The notes under the pieces were generated by a model. It was not told the DNA's origin, ran no database searches, and saw nothing but the letters and a program-made list of their open reading frames with translations. A DNA stretch of 61,649 nt from JAIEPT01 sp038217425 (GTDB lineage: Bacteria > Planctomycetota > Planctomycetia > Gemmatales > Gemmataceae): positions 1 through 61,649 of the forward strand of contig JBBQPM010000014.1 in NCBI GenBank assembly GCA_038217425.1. Direction: 5' to 3'. The translations under genes were made by a program, and so were the position numbers. Positions 19,601 to 27,707 of this stretch are shown one piece after another (within the stretch, counting starts at the first letter, position 1; each line of letters opens with the position of its first letter).

Positions 19601-20457
19601 AAGCGCTGCGAGGCCTGGCGAAGACGACGCCGCTGGCGCCGCGCGAGCCGGCCATCGTCTTCGAGGGAAACGCCGCCGCCGATCCGAGTCGCAATCCTCA
19701 GCTCGATCCGCATCAACCCTTCGCCAGCGAGGCGGGCCTGTACCGCGCCTGGCTGGGCGAATCGGTGGCGATCAAGGAGCCGGCGCATGCCGTGTTCCGC
19801 CCGCAGAGCGGCTCGAACCTGCTGCTCCTGGGACAGCAGCACGAGCACGCCTTCCACGTGATGTCCGCCGCCGCGTGGAGCTTGGCCCGCCATCCCGGGG
19901 CGCAGCTGGCGTTCGTGATCGGCCAGGCGTTGGAACCGGAGCAGGAGACGCAGTTCGAGGCGCTGGCGCAGAAGCTGCCGATCGAGCGCTGGACGCAGCG
20001 CGACCTCGGCGAGAAGCTGCAGGCGTGGACCGCGGAGTTGGATCAACGGCTCGCCGGGGCCAAGTCGACCGGGCCGCGGTTTCTGTGCCTGTACGGCTTT
20101 CAGCGGATGCGCGACCTGCGCAAGCCCGACGACGATTTCGGCTTCGGCAAGAAGGGGGAGGACCAGGCCCCGCACCGGCTTTTTGCGAAGCTGTTGCGCG
20201 AGGGGCCGACCGTGGGGATCTTCACGATCCTGTGGTGCGACAACTTCACGAACTTGCAACGGCAGCTCGACCGTCAAGGAATGCGTGAGTTCGAGATGCG
20301 CGTCTTGTTCCAGATGAACGCCAACGATTCGAGCAACGTGATGGACTCGCCGGTGGCCGCCAAGCTCGGGGCGCATCGGGCGTATCTGTACTCGGAAGAC
20401 CAGGGCCGAATGGAGAAATTTCGGCCCTACGGCAAGCTGCCGGAGGCGTGGATGTAG
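16606..20457 (+). CDS. Large coiled-coil FtsK/EccC-like triple-ATPase membrane protein
   Basis: 1283 aa. Residues 30-190 are a charged coiled coil. Two membrane segments follow at about 230-270 (PYVFIAAFWLVSLGIGFYYL and a second hydrophobic run), then a second coiled coil to about 440. Three FtsK/SpoIIIE-like modules come next. The first (about 470-700) has lost Walker A. The second is canonical, with G772-KTGSGKS, D881-E882 in VLLVVDEFQEFF and a GSQT sensor-like stretch. The third (about 1040-1283) keeps only a degenerate GSNLLLLGQQHEH loop. This tandem layout resembles EssC/EccC of type VII secretion more than chromosome-pumping FtsK, and there is no gamma DNA-reading domain. No other type VII gene is adjacent. 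Probable role: hexameric pump for protein or DNA. Confidence 0.88.
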   Translation: MTALLSPTPTLPPAEAPRERPWLDTLRSELRLFLEAVRDRARREHDIAATFARLHQQAETEFQTRRTALEGEARQAREQHETQKQAAIQALQDTHEQLHLRTKTEYEKAREEVLGKYHAGKSELEEQVNDQRWHVNARFEAERRSAQDQLARHHHEADTAITRLEETRAKAAEVLRSWQLDPDFVPPAVSPDVLEGDPWAKLARCLELGKETLEKLLKMPQPLVVKGNRPYVFIAAFWLVSLGIGFYYLEWYWSLVQATVTILPLGFLFRMWLIGRMEREAEKNWDGILQADIDARAARGRGLKKADEVLQSERAAMTAERDKALARLAEKAKKSLEKLRQRRDGDLQKHEEVFPPRLKREKAEFKEKLQRSAEDFQKSLIELKARQDRTLLQVSEHFKQTREDLNRKHAQAWAELVREWKASCDRCRTQMRGLTRHFQQAFPPWEQANLATAMPMGLRFGSLDLTLGALPNVTPSDPSLVKLDGAGLEFPALLSFPEKSSLLLETQEEGREQGLQALEAILLRAWLALPPGRARCTIIDPVGRGEHFAAFMHLADQDPALVNSRIWTEVGQIEQRMGDLTSHMETILQKFLRNQYETLAQYNEQAGEIAEPFRFLVVANFPVNFSPDAAQRLLSLASSGARCGIYTFILADTRQPLPQGMHWEDFEKACCTLLWQNDHFAWQDEDFSPYPLTLESMPSDVLTTALMKRIGDAAVAAGKVELPFHAISPAQSEWWKERTDAGIFVPIGKAGARRLQPLSLGQGTSQHVLIAGKTGSGKSTLLHVIIMQLALRYSPDEMELYLIDFKKGVEFKTYAHNQLPHARVVAVESEREFGLSVLQRLDLELTRRGDLFRKFAVNDLPSYRRLAQDRPTLPRVLLVVDEFQEFFVEDDKIAQECALLLDRLVRQGRAFGVHLLLGSQTLGGAFSLARTTIDQMAVRVALQCSEADAGLILSRENTEARLLSRPGEAIYNAVNGLLEGNQFFQIVWLEDGRRDKLLEALRGLAKTTPLAPREPAIVFEGNAAADPSRNPQLDPHQPFASEAGLYRAWLGESVAIKEPAHAVFRPQSGSNLLLLGQQHEHAFHVMSAAAWSLARHPGAQLAFVIGQALEPEQETQFEALAQKLPIERWTQRDLGEKLQAWTAELDQRLAGAKSTGPRFLCLYGFQRMRDLRKPDDDFGFGKKGEDQAPHRLFAKLLREGPTVGIFTILWCDNFTNLQRQLDRQGMREFEMRVLFQMNANDSSNVMDSPVAAKLGAHRAYLYSEDQGRMEKFRPYGKLPEAWM

Positions 20458-20460
20458 CGG

Positions 20461-23172
20461 ATGGGCCAGGCGTTCGCCTGTTCTCGCGGGTCTCGGCGTC
20501 TTATCATGACAGGTACGACATCCCTTGGCCAACGAGTTCCCTTCGTGAGCGATAAACTGACTTTGCCCCTGATTTCCGCCGCGCCGCCGCCCAGATGGAA
20601 CGGGTTTCAACCGCTGGAGGACGCCGAAGTTTGGACGCCTCAAGGGGCGTACAACCCGGCCGAGCCCGAAGCGCCGCTCTCGGTGCCGCTCACGCCGACT
20701 GCGTCCGGTTCCACAGAGCTGCTCGCCCCTGCAGGCGGTCTCGACGCCGGGTTCGCCGCATTTCACTTTGGCGCCGACGCCATCTATCTCGGCCTCAAGA
20801 AGTTCTCCGCTCGCGCCGAGGCCGAGAACTTCACCATCGAAGAAGTCGACGAAATCACCGCCTACGCCCACTCGCTGACGCCGAGGCGGCGCGTTTTCGT
20901 CACCATCAATACGCTCATCCGCCAGGACGAACTCGCCGAACTCATCGACGCCCTGGCCGACATTGAAGCGATTGGCGTCGATGCCGTCATCCTCCAGGAT
21001 CTCGGCGTGCTGCACGCGATTCAAAAGTATTTCCCGAAGCTGGCGCTGCACGGCAGCACGCAGATGGCCGTCCACAATGGCGCGGGAGCGAAGGCGCTGC
21101 AGAAGCTCGGCTTCGAACGCGTCGTCCTGGCGCGCGAGCTGACCTTCGAGGAAGTCCGCGACATCACCGCCGCCGCCGGCATCGAGACCGAAGTCTTCAT
21201 TCACGGCGCCCTGTGCTACGCCTACAGCGGCCTGTGCCTCTTCTCCGCCCAGACCCTGGGACGCAGCGGCAACCGCGGGAAATGTTCGTACTCGTGCCGC
21301 GAGTCGTTCGAAGTCGTCGGCGCCCCGATGGAACTCCGCGACGGCAGCCCCGTGCACCGCGACCCCACCAACGGCTTCCCCTTCTCGATGAAGGACCTCG
21401 CACTCCCCGATCATCTCCCTGCCTTGCGCTCCGCCGGCGTGTCATGCTTCAAGATCGAGGGGCGCAAAAAGAGCCCGCTCTACGTGGCGACGACGACCGA
21501 TTACTACCGCCGACTCCTCGACGGCACGCTCGACGACGCCGACCGGCCCGACATCGAAGCCGATCTGCAGACTGTCTTTAGCCGGCCTTGGACCCGGCTC
21601 TTCATTCAGTCGCACAAGGACAAGGAGGTCGCCGACCGCGACACCGTCGGCCATCGCGGCGCTCCCATCGGCAAGGTGCTCCGCTTCGAGAACGGCAAGC
21701 TCCGCTTCCGCACCGCGCGCCCCATCGAACGCCACGACGGACTGCAGATCGATCTCCCCATCCTCGGCAAACCGTTCGGTTTCCCGATCGACCATCTTTG
21801 GCTCGTCGAGGGGAAGAAGACGCGCGAGGTCTTCGAGGCGGCCGAGGGCGCGCTCGTCGAGGTCGGCGTGCCGCCGGGCCATCCCGAGCTTCCGGCCGGC
21901 GCTCCGGTCTATTGTTCTTCGTCACAAGACGTCAAGAAGAAGTACCGACACGCACGTCCCAAGCCCGGCGCCTTCCACACGCGGGCGCCGATGACCGTCG
22001 ACGCCCGGCTCACCGCGGAAGCGCTGACCGTGGTCGCCCAAGTCGACGGCGTGCAGATGACGCAGGTGCTCCCCGGGCCTTTTTCGCCCGCTCAAGATCT
22101 GAGACGCATGGAAGAGACCGTGCGCGCAACGTTCGACCGACTCGGGGACAGCACGCTCGAACTCGCAGAGTTGCGCTGGCACAACGATGCCGCGGGGTTC
22201 GTGCCAGCGTCGAAGCTCAACGCCCTGCGCCGCGAACTCGTGCACAAGCTCGAAGCGAAATTGGCCGAAGATCGTTCGCGACGTTTGGCACAAGTGCACG
22301 CGGCAATCGCGCCGGCGCCGGCTAAGTTCGTCGGTCCGCTGCGCTGGTCGCTCAAGGTCGATCGCCTGAGTTTCCTCGACGACTTCGCCGCGGAGGACTT
22401 CGAAGGCGTCGACGAATTGATTCTCGACATCACCCGTCCGCATCCGACAGAGCTGCGCGAGCGCCTGGAACATCTCGCCGGCGCGCTCGGCAAAGACCGC
22501 ATCCGCCTCGCGCTGCCGGCGCTCACCCGGGCCTGGGAAGATAAGCCCCTACGGCAGAAAATTGACCGGCTGCTCGCCGACGGCTGGACGAAATGGGAAG
22601 CCGCCAACCTGTCCGCCTGGCCCTACCTGGGACTCGATCCAACGACGAAGAGCTTGGGCATCGACCTGGCGACCGACTGGTCGGTCTACGTCATCAACCG
22701 CCTCGCCGCCCGGCAACTGATTGACATGGGGGTGTCGCGATTCGCCCTCTCGCCGGAGGACGGCTTCGCCAACGCCCGTTCGCTCTGGCAAGAGTTCGGC
22801 GCCCGCGCGGTGCTGATCGTCTACCAGGACACGCCGCTCTTCCTGGCCGAGTCGTGCGCCTACGCCAATCTCATTGGAGGCTGCCCCGGCAAGGCGAACT
22901 GCAGCTTCGAGAGCATGGAGATGCAGTCGGAATCGGGCGAGAAGGTGACCGCCCTGGACTACCATTGCCGGACGATCGTGCTGAACCAGGGAGCGTTCTG
23001 CCTGACGCCGCGGCTAGGCGAACTGCGTCAAGCAGGCGTCGAGTCCGTCCGCGCGGATTTCGTGTACCGTCCTTACGCCGCCGCCGAGGTGCGCGAGAGA
23101 TGGCGTTTGCTACGCGCGGGCCGAGCAATTCCGCACGGGCACGCGGCGAACTGGAGCCGCGGGTTGCTGTGA
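20461..23172 (+). CDS. Peptidase U32 family protein (RNA hydroxylase-like)
   Basis: 903 aa. The U32 domain starts near residue 90 (ELLAPAGGLDAGFAAFHFGADAIYLG) and contains the family signature EVFIHGALCYAYSGLCLFS, then GNRGKCSYSCRESFEV with the clustered Cys expected to bind iron-sulfur. A further Cys-rich stretch, GGCPGKANCSFESME, lies near residue 810. Characterised U32 relatives (RlhA, TrhP, UbiU/UbiV) hydroxylate RNA or ubiquinone precursors, so peptidase activity is unlikely; an RNA substrate is inference. The first ~85 residues are low-similarity, so a later start (ATG 20506 or GTG 20545) is possible. GGAGG lies about 12 bases before 20461, inside the preceding gene, suggesting coupling. 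Confidence 0.88.
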   Translation: MGQAFACSRGSRRLIMTGTTSLGQRVPFVSDKLTLPLISAAPPPRWNGFQPLEDAEVWTPQGAYNPAEPEAPLSVPLTPTASGSTELLAPAGGLDAGFAAFHFGADAIYLGLKKFSARAEAENFTIEEVDEITAYAHSLTPRRRVFVTINTLIRQDELAELIDALADIEAIGVDAVILQDLGVLHAIQKYFPKLALHGSTQMAVHNGAGAKALQKLGFERVVLARELTFEEVRDITAAAGIETEVFIHGALCYAYSGLCLFSAQTLGRSGNRGKCSYSCRESFEVVGAPMELRDGSPVHRDPTNGFPFSMKDLALPDHLPALRSAGVSCFKIEGRKKSPLYVATTTDYYRRLLDGTLDDADRPDIEADLQTVFSRPWTRLFIQSHKDKEVADRDTVGHRGAPIGKVLRFENGKLRFRTARPIERHDGLQIDLPILGKPFGFPIDHLWLVEGKKTREVFEAAEGALVEVGVPPGHPELPAGAPVYCSSSQDVKKKYRHARPKPGAFHTRAPMTVDARLTAEALTVVAQVDGVQMTQVLPGPFSPAQDLRRMEETVRATFDRLGDSTLELAELRWHNDAAGFVPASKLNALRRELVHKLEAKLAEDRSRRLAQVHAAIAPAPAKFVGPLRWSLKVDRLSFLDDFAAEDFEGVDELILDITRPHPTELRERLEHLAGALGKDRIRLALPALTRAWEDKPLRQKIDRLLADGWTKWEAANLSAWPYLGLDPTTKSLGIDLATDWSVYVINRLAARQLIDMGVSRFALSPEDGFANARSLWQEFGARAVLIVYQDTPLFLAESCAYANLIGGCPGKANCSFESMEMQSESGEKVTALDYHCRTIVLNQGAFCLTPRLGELRQAGVESVRADFVYRPYAAAEVRERWRLLRAGRAIPHGHAANWSRGLL

Positions 23173-23233
23173 GGCGCTGCCTCCTGGATGGCGGACGTTT
23201 GGCGAGATAGTACAATGTGAGGGAAACTACGGG

Positions 23234-23250
23234 GACGCTTCCGGCTCGGA
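23234..23250. repeat. Family B repeat, single arm
   Basis: GACGCTTCCGGCTCGGA matches one arm of the hairpins at 2416-2476 and 53772-53844, with no complementary arm nearby. It lies 28 bases before the tssA start, the only non-hairpin copy noticed. Confidence 0.7.
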
Positions 23251-23278
23251 TCGAACATTATTTCCAGGAAACCGCACC

Positions 23279-24322
23279 ATGCCCTCGCCCGCCGCCATCG
23301 ATATCGCCAGCTTCCTCCCCCCCATTCCCGGCGACGAACCCTCCGGCGGTCGGACGCCGCTCGTCTTGCGGCAACGCATGGAGATCGCTCGCAAGGAATT
23401 CGAACCCAATCCGCAAGATCCCTCCGCGGCCCCCGTCCCCAAAAAGCCCGACTGGTCCGGCATCGTCAAGATCGCCACCGAAGTCCTCACGCAGCGCTCC
23501 AAGGATCTCGAAGTCTCGCTGCGACTCACCGAGGCCCTCACGCGCCAGCACGGCTTCCCCGGCCTGCGCGACGGCTTTCGCCTGCTCCGCGAGCTGACGC
23601 TCGAATGCTGGGACCGCCTGCATCCGATCCCCGACGCGGCCGACGGCGAAGGCATGGAGATCCGCGCGGAACGTTTCAACTGGATCGGCGACAATGACGC
23701 CGGCGCCCGCTTCCCCAACGCCATCCGCGAGATCAATGTCTTTAACATCAAGGGCAGCGGCTACAGCCTCAAGGACCGCCAAATCGCCGCCGAAGGACGC
23801 GGCGAAATCCAGGCCAGCGAATTCGAACACGCGCAGCCCCTCTCGGACCTGCTGATCGAAGACCTGCGCGAAGCCCTCGAGGCATTCGAACAGCTCGACC
23901 AGGCCCTGCAAGAAAAGCTCGGCAACCAGTCGCCCGGCCTGGTCGGCCTGCGACAGGTCTTCGACGAACTGCGAGACTCGGTACTGCGGTTGGCGGATCG
24001 CAACCAGTCCTCGAGCGCCGAAGCCGACGCTTCTTCCTCGTCGTCCTCGTCCGCAGCCGGCGGTTCGCAAAGCTCGGGGGGATCCGGATCGGGAGGCGGC
24101 GACGCGGTGCGAACTCGTGAGGACGCGTATCGCCAGGTCGGCCAGATCGCCGACATGCTCGAACGGCTCGAACCGCACAGCCCGATCCCGGACCTTCTTC
24201 GCAAGGCGGTAACATTAGGCCGAATGTCGTTCCGCGAGCTGTTGATCCAGATGGTGCGCGACGACGCGATGCGCGCCGACATCCGCCGCGAGTTCGGCAT
24301 CAAGGAAGAAACGAGCGAATGA
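23279..24322 (+). CDS. tssA: Type VI secretion TssA-like protein (ImpA N-terminal domain)
   Basis: 347 aa. The N-terminal ImpA/TssA domain is clear: IDIASFLPPIPGDEPSGG, then DWSGIVKIATEVLTQRSKDLEVSLRLTEALTRQHGFPGLRDGFRLLRELTLECWDRLHP and MEIRAERFNWI. A Ser/Gly-rich linker (residues about 240-275) leads to a short C-terminal helical part (DAYRQVGQIADMLERLEPHSPIPDLLRKAV). TssA caps or primes sheath assembly in type VI secretion. No tssB, tssC, hcp, vgrG or tssK is in this window, so the rest must be elsewhere if the system is complete. The next gene starts one base after the stop. Confidence 0.88.
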   Translation: MPSPAAIDIASFLPPIPGDEPSGGRTPLVLRQRMEIARKEFEPNPQDPSAAPVPKKPDWSGIVKIATEVLTQRSKDLEVSLRLTEALTRQHGFPGLRDGFRLLRELTLECWDRLHPIPDAADGEGMEIRAERFNWIGDNDAGARFPNAIREINVFNIKGSGYSLKDRQIAAEGRGEIQASEFEHAQPLSDLLIEDLREALEAFEQLDQALQEKLGNQSPGLVGLRQVFDELRDSVLRLADRNQSSSAEADASSSSSSSAAGGSQSSGGSGSGGGDAVRTREDAYRQVGQIADMLERLEPHSPIPDLLRKAVTLGRMSFRELLIQMVRDDAMRADIRREFGIKEETSE

Positions 24323-24323
24323 C

Positions 24324-25937
24324 ATGCGGCGCATTTTCGCAGCATCGATCACGGCGGGTATCTTGTTGGCGGTGAGTTTCCTCCGCTTCGGCGAGGCCCC
24401 CGCGCCGCTGGTGGCGCAACCGGTCGCAACGAACCGCGATTGGCCGATGCTTGGCGGCACGAATCGCCGAAACCTCGTCAATCTCGTTGAACGCAACATT
24501 CCCACTACCTGGGACAAGGAGAAGAAGGAGAACATTCGCTGGATGGCTCAACTGGGCAGCGACGTCATCAATAGCCCGGTGATCGCGGATGGCAAAGTCT
24601 ACATCGGCACGAACAACCAACGGCCGCGCGATGCGAAAGACACCGAACCGGAAGATAATGGGGGGCGAAGACCGATCGATATGGGCGTGCTGATGTGTTT
24701 TCGCGAAAGCGATGGCGCGTTTCTTTGGCAGCACACTCACCCCAAACTTGCTGCGGGCCGAGTGAACGATTGGCCTCTCAAGGGACTCGCATCAACCCCG
24801 GTCATCGAAGGGAATCGCCTCTACTACGTCAGCAATCGTGCCGAACTCATCTGCGCCGACACGAGTGCCGATGGCAAGATCATTTGGCGCCTGGATATGA
24901 TCAAAGAACTCGGAGCGTTTCCGCACAACGCCTCATCGTGTTCGCCGCTGATCGTGGAGGACTGGCTCTTCTTGCTCACGGGCAATGGCGTCGATGAAGG
25001 GCACGTCAACATCCCGGCGCCGCTCGCACCGAGTTTCCTCAAGGTGGAGAAACGAACCGGCAAGGTCGTCTGGCAAGACAACTCGCCCACCGTGAAGTTC
25101 AAGAAGTTGGCTGATCGGGTCGAGGCACTCAAGAGCTTCCGGGATCAGGTCAATCGGGCCGAGATCGTCAGTCACGCCCAGTGGGCGAGCCCGGCGCACG
25201 CCATCGTGCAGGGCGAGCATCAGGTACTCTGGCCGGGGGGAGACGGTTGGCTCTATTCCTTCGACCTCGAGGGCCGACCGTTATGGAAGTTCGACGGCAA
25301 TCCCAAGGAATCCGAGTACAAGCTGGGGGCCACGGGAACTCGCAATCACTTCGTCGCCCCGCCGGTGATTTACAAAGACCGCGTTTACATCGCCGTAGGT
25401 CAAGATCCCGAGCATGAGATCGGCGTCGGCCATCTGTGGTGCATCGACATGAACCGTCGCGGCGACGTCTCACCGGAACTCGTCACCGACGCTTCGGTGT
25501 TTCCGCCCAAGACCAAGGCCAATCCCAACTCCGCGCTCGTCTGGCATTACGGCGGCGCCGTTCCCAAGGAAGAGCGAGCGCGAATGGGCCGCAACTACGT
25601 CTTTGGCCGAAGTCTCTCGACCTGTGCCGTCGCCAATGATTTGCTTGTTATGACGGATTTATCGGGCTGGGTACATTGTCTGGACGCGACGACAGGCAAA
25701 GTCCACTGGACGCACGATACCGATGCTTTCACCTGGAGTTCGCCGTTCATTGTCGACGGCAAGATATTCGTCGGCAATGACGACGGCGTCGTCACGGTCT
25801 TCGCGCACAGCAAGGTGAAGTCGATCCTGGCGGAGAACCAGATGACGGGCCGCATTCGTCGCCCCTTCGCGGTCGCCAACGGCACGCTGTACTTCGCGAC
25901 CGAGAACAAGCTCTACGCGATCGCAGTGCCGAAGTAG
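24324..25937 (+). CDS. Secreted PQQ-type beta-propeller protein
   Basis: 537 aa with a signal peptide or N-terminal anchor (MRRIFAASITAGILLAVSF). Repeated blade motifs occur throughout: SPVIADGKVYIGTNN, STPVIEGNRLYYVSNRAELICAD, GKVVWQDN, PVIYKDRVYIAVGQ, LDATTGKVHWTHDTDAFTWSSPFIVDGKIFVGNDDG. It resembles outer-membrane or periplasmic PQQ-like propellers without clear quinone-binding residues, so scaffold or binding functions are as likely as dehydrogenase activity. Starting one base after the tssA stop, it is very probably co-translated with it. Confidence 0.88.
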   Translation: MRRIFAASITAGILLAVSFLRFGEAPAPLVAQPVATNRDWPMLGGTNRRNLVNLVERNIPTTWDKEKKENIRWMAQLGSDVINSPVIADGKVYIGTNNQRPRDAKDTEPEDNGGRRPIDMGVLMCFRESDGAFLWQHTHPKLAAGRVNDWPLKGLASTPVIEGNRLYYVSNRAELICADTSADGKIIWRLDMIKELGAFPHNASSCSPLIVEDWLFLLTGNGVDEGHVNIPAPLAPSFLKVEKRTGKVVWQDNSPTVKFKKLADRVEALKSFRDQVNRAEIVSHAQWASPAHAIVQGEHQVLWPGGDGWLYSFDLEGRPLWKFDGNPKESEYKLGATGTRNHFVAPPVIYKDRVYIAVGQDPEHEIGVGHLWCIDMNRRGDVSPELVTDASVFPPKTKANPNSALVWHYGGAVPKEERARMGRNYVFGRSLSTCAVANDLLVMTDLSGWVHCLDATTGKVHWTHDTDAFTWSSPFIVDGKIFVGNDDGVVTVFAHSKVKSILAENQMTGRIRRPFAVANGTLYFATENKLYAIAVPK

Positions 25938-26054
25938 AATCTTGCAGGTTTGGATCACTGAATAGAATTGCTGAACCGAGAGGAACGTGTCAAAATTCAC
26001 GGAAATATCCGCCCCCGCGTGCGCCGTGAATCTTTTCTGCCAGGGACTATTGCC

Positions 26055-27692
26055 ATGAAATGCTCGCTCCTTGTCGTTATCTTCGGCTTTTTGGCTGGCA
26101 TTTATCCGCATTCTGCTGCGGCAGCAGATGTGGAATTCGAAGCCGTGCCGGGCGAGAAAAGCGGGCTCAGGTCGGCCATGGTGCAGTGGTTTGATCTGGA
26201 AATGAAGCGTCAGGGCGGGCCGGGCAAGGAAAGCCATGGCTGGTGGCCCTGGGGCGTGCGCGTTTTCGATTTCGATCGTGACGGAGCGCTGGACATTATC
26301 GCCTCGCACCATGGCGTGCCGCGGTCCATTATTTTGCGCTCGCATTTCAAGAAGGATGGCGAACTACGTTTCTCCAACGCAACGGCGGACCTCGGCCTCG
26401 ACAACCGGGATCTTCCGGGAGCTGACGATCGACCGTGGATCTGGGATTTCGACGGCGACGGCTGGCTCGATATTGCCGGCTTTTCCGATGAATCTCCCGC
26501 CGTCTCGGCGTGGAACTCGCAAGGGAAGAAGTTCCAATCGACGCGCAAGCCCCTCTTCACGCCGCTCTCGCATCCGCGCGAAGTGCTGGACCTGAACGGC
26601 GACGGGTACCTCGATCTGGACGGCGGCGCCAAGGGAAAGTGGATTTACGTGCCGGAAACGCGCACCTTCCGCCATGATCCCGCGCCGCGTTTCGCCAAGC
26701 CCAAGGAACTGCCGCCGGAACTGGTGCAATCCCTGGAGGCTCATCGGAAGACGAACCGCTTCTTCGCCGTCGATTACTGGACGCACACGCCCCTGGGATA
26801 CGACACGCTTGGCTACGATCCGCGTCCGATCGATCTCGACGGCGATGGCCGGGGCGACGTTGTGGCGCAAGGGTCCGGCGGGTACGGCGCGGTTTATTTG
26901 GGTCGATACCTGTTTCGGAATGCGGACGGTTCCCTTACCGATCGGACGAAAGAGCGAGGCCTTCCCGAAAGCGGCGCTCCCATTCTGGTCGAGGATCTCA
27001 CCGGCGACGGTCGCCCTGAAATCCTCATCGCCGGCGAGAAAGAGAGCGGATTCTACCTCAACGACGGCGCCGGGCGATTCACGCGGGTCCCGGGCAAGCT
27101 GACCGACTTCCTCACCCGCCGGGGGCCGTACCTGCTGCGCGCCTATCGTGCGGATCTGGACAATGACGGCCGACTCGATCTGATCGTCTCCAATCCGCGC
27201 CTGGGTTCGGCGGCGGTCTTCCAGAATTCGGGCAACGGCGCGTTCAAGGAGATCTTGACCCTCAAAGGCTGCTGGGACTCCAACCCGATCGTCGTCGCGG
27301 ACCTCGATAATGACGGTCGGGTGGATCTCGTCGTCGGCGGCAGCGCGGGGAAGGAATCCAAGACCGACATCACCATTTATCGCAACGTCACGAAGTCTTC
27401 CGGGCATTACCTGAAAATCGTTCCGCGTATGCCGGCGCCGAACCCGTTTGGCGTCGGGGCAATCGTGGAAGTGTTCGGGCCCGGCGAACTCGATATGCCG
27501 AACGCGCGTCCCTATTTCGTCGAAAAGGCCCACGCCGACGGCACGCCCGTGCATGTCGGCTTGGGCGAACGCACCGCCTGCGATGTGCGAATCACTTTTC
27601 CGGGCGGCAAGGTCGTCTCGACCCGGAGCGTCGCTGCGGACCAAGTCGTGACGATCGATCGCGACGCCGGCAAGATCACGGAAACGAAATGA
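26055..27692 (+). CDS. Secreted VCBS/FG-GAP repeat protein with ASPIC/UnbV tail
   Basis: 545 aa. The start at 26055 gives a signal peptide (MKCSLLVVIFGFLAGIYPHSAAAA). Calcium-binding-like repeats follow: FDFDRDGALDII, DFDGDGWLDIAG, DLNGDGYLDLDG, DLDGDGRGDVV, DLTGDGRPEIL, DLDNDGRLDLIV and DLDNDGRVDLVV, a seven-bladed integrin-like propeller. The C-terminal VRITFPGGKVVSTRSVAADQVVTI is the ASPIC/UnbV module. Such proteins are abundant and secreted in planctomycetes; a surface or carbohydrate-binding role is inferred. The gene ends 15 bases from the convergent nuclease gene. Confidence 0.92.
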   Translation: MKCSLLVVIFGFLAGIYPHSAAAADVEFEAVPGEKSGLRSAMVQWFDLEMKRQGGPGKESHGWWPWGVRVFDFDRDGALDIIASHHGVPRSIILRSHFKKDGELRFSNATADLGLDNRDLPGADDRPWIWDFDGDGWLDIAGFSDESPAVSAWNSQGKKFQSTRKPLFTPLSHPREVLDLNGDGYLDLDGGAKGKWIYVPETRTFRHDPAPRFAKPKELPPELVQSLEAHRKTNRFFAVDYWTHTPLGYDTLGYDPRPIDLDGDGRGDVVAQGSGGYGAVYLGRYLFRNADGSLTDRTKERGLPESGAPILVEDLTGDGRPEILIAGEKESGFYLNDGAGRFTRVPGKLTDFLTRRGPYLLRAYRADLDNDGRLDLIVSNPRLGSAAVFQNSGNGAFKEILTLKGCWDSNPIVVADLDNDGRVDLVVGGSAGKESKTDITIYRNVTKSSGHYLKIVPRMPAPNPFGVGAIVEVFGPGELDMPNARPYFVEKAHADGTPVHVGLGERTACDVRITFPGGKVVSTRSVAADQVVTIDRDAGKITETK

Positions 27693-27707
27693 ATGGCTTC
27701 GATCCGT

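Noticed and set aside
16606..20457. Annotation as cell-division DNA translocase FtsK
   Set aside because: No four-helix FtsK N-terminus and no gamma domain; three tandem ATPase modules and coiled coils instead.
18379..21414. 1011-codon open frame antisense to the EccC-like and U32 genes
   Set aside because: It lies exactly opposite two strongly supported genes, has Arg/Gly/Glu-rich sequence without domains, and is expected from high GC at third codon positions.
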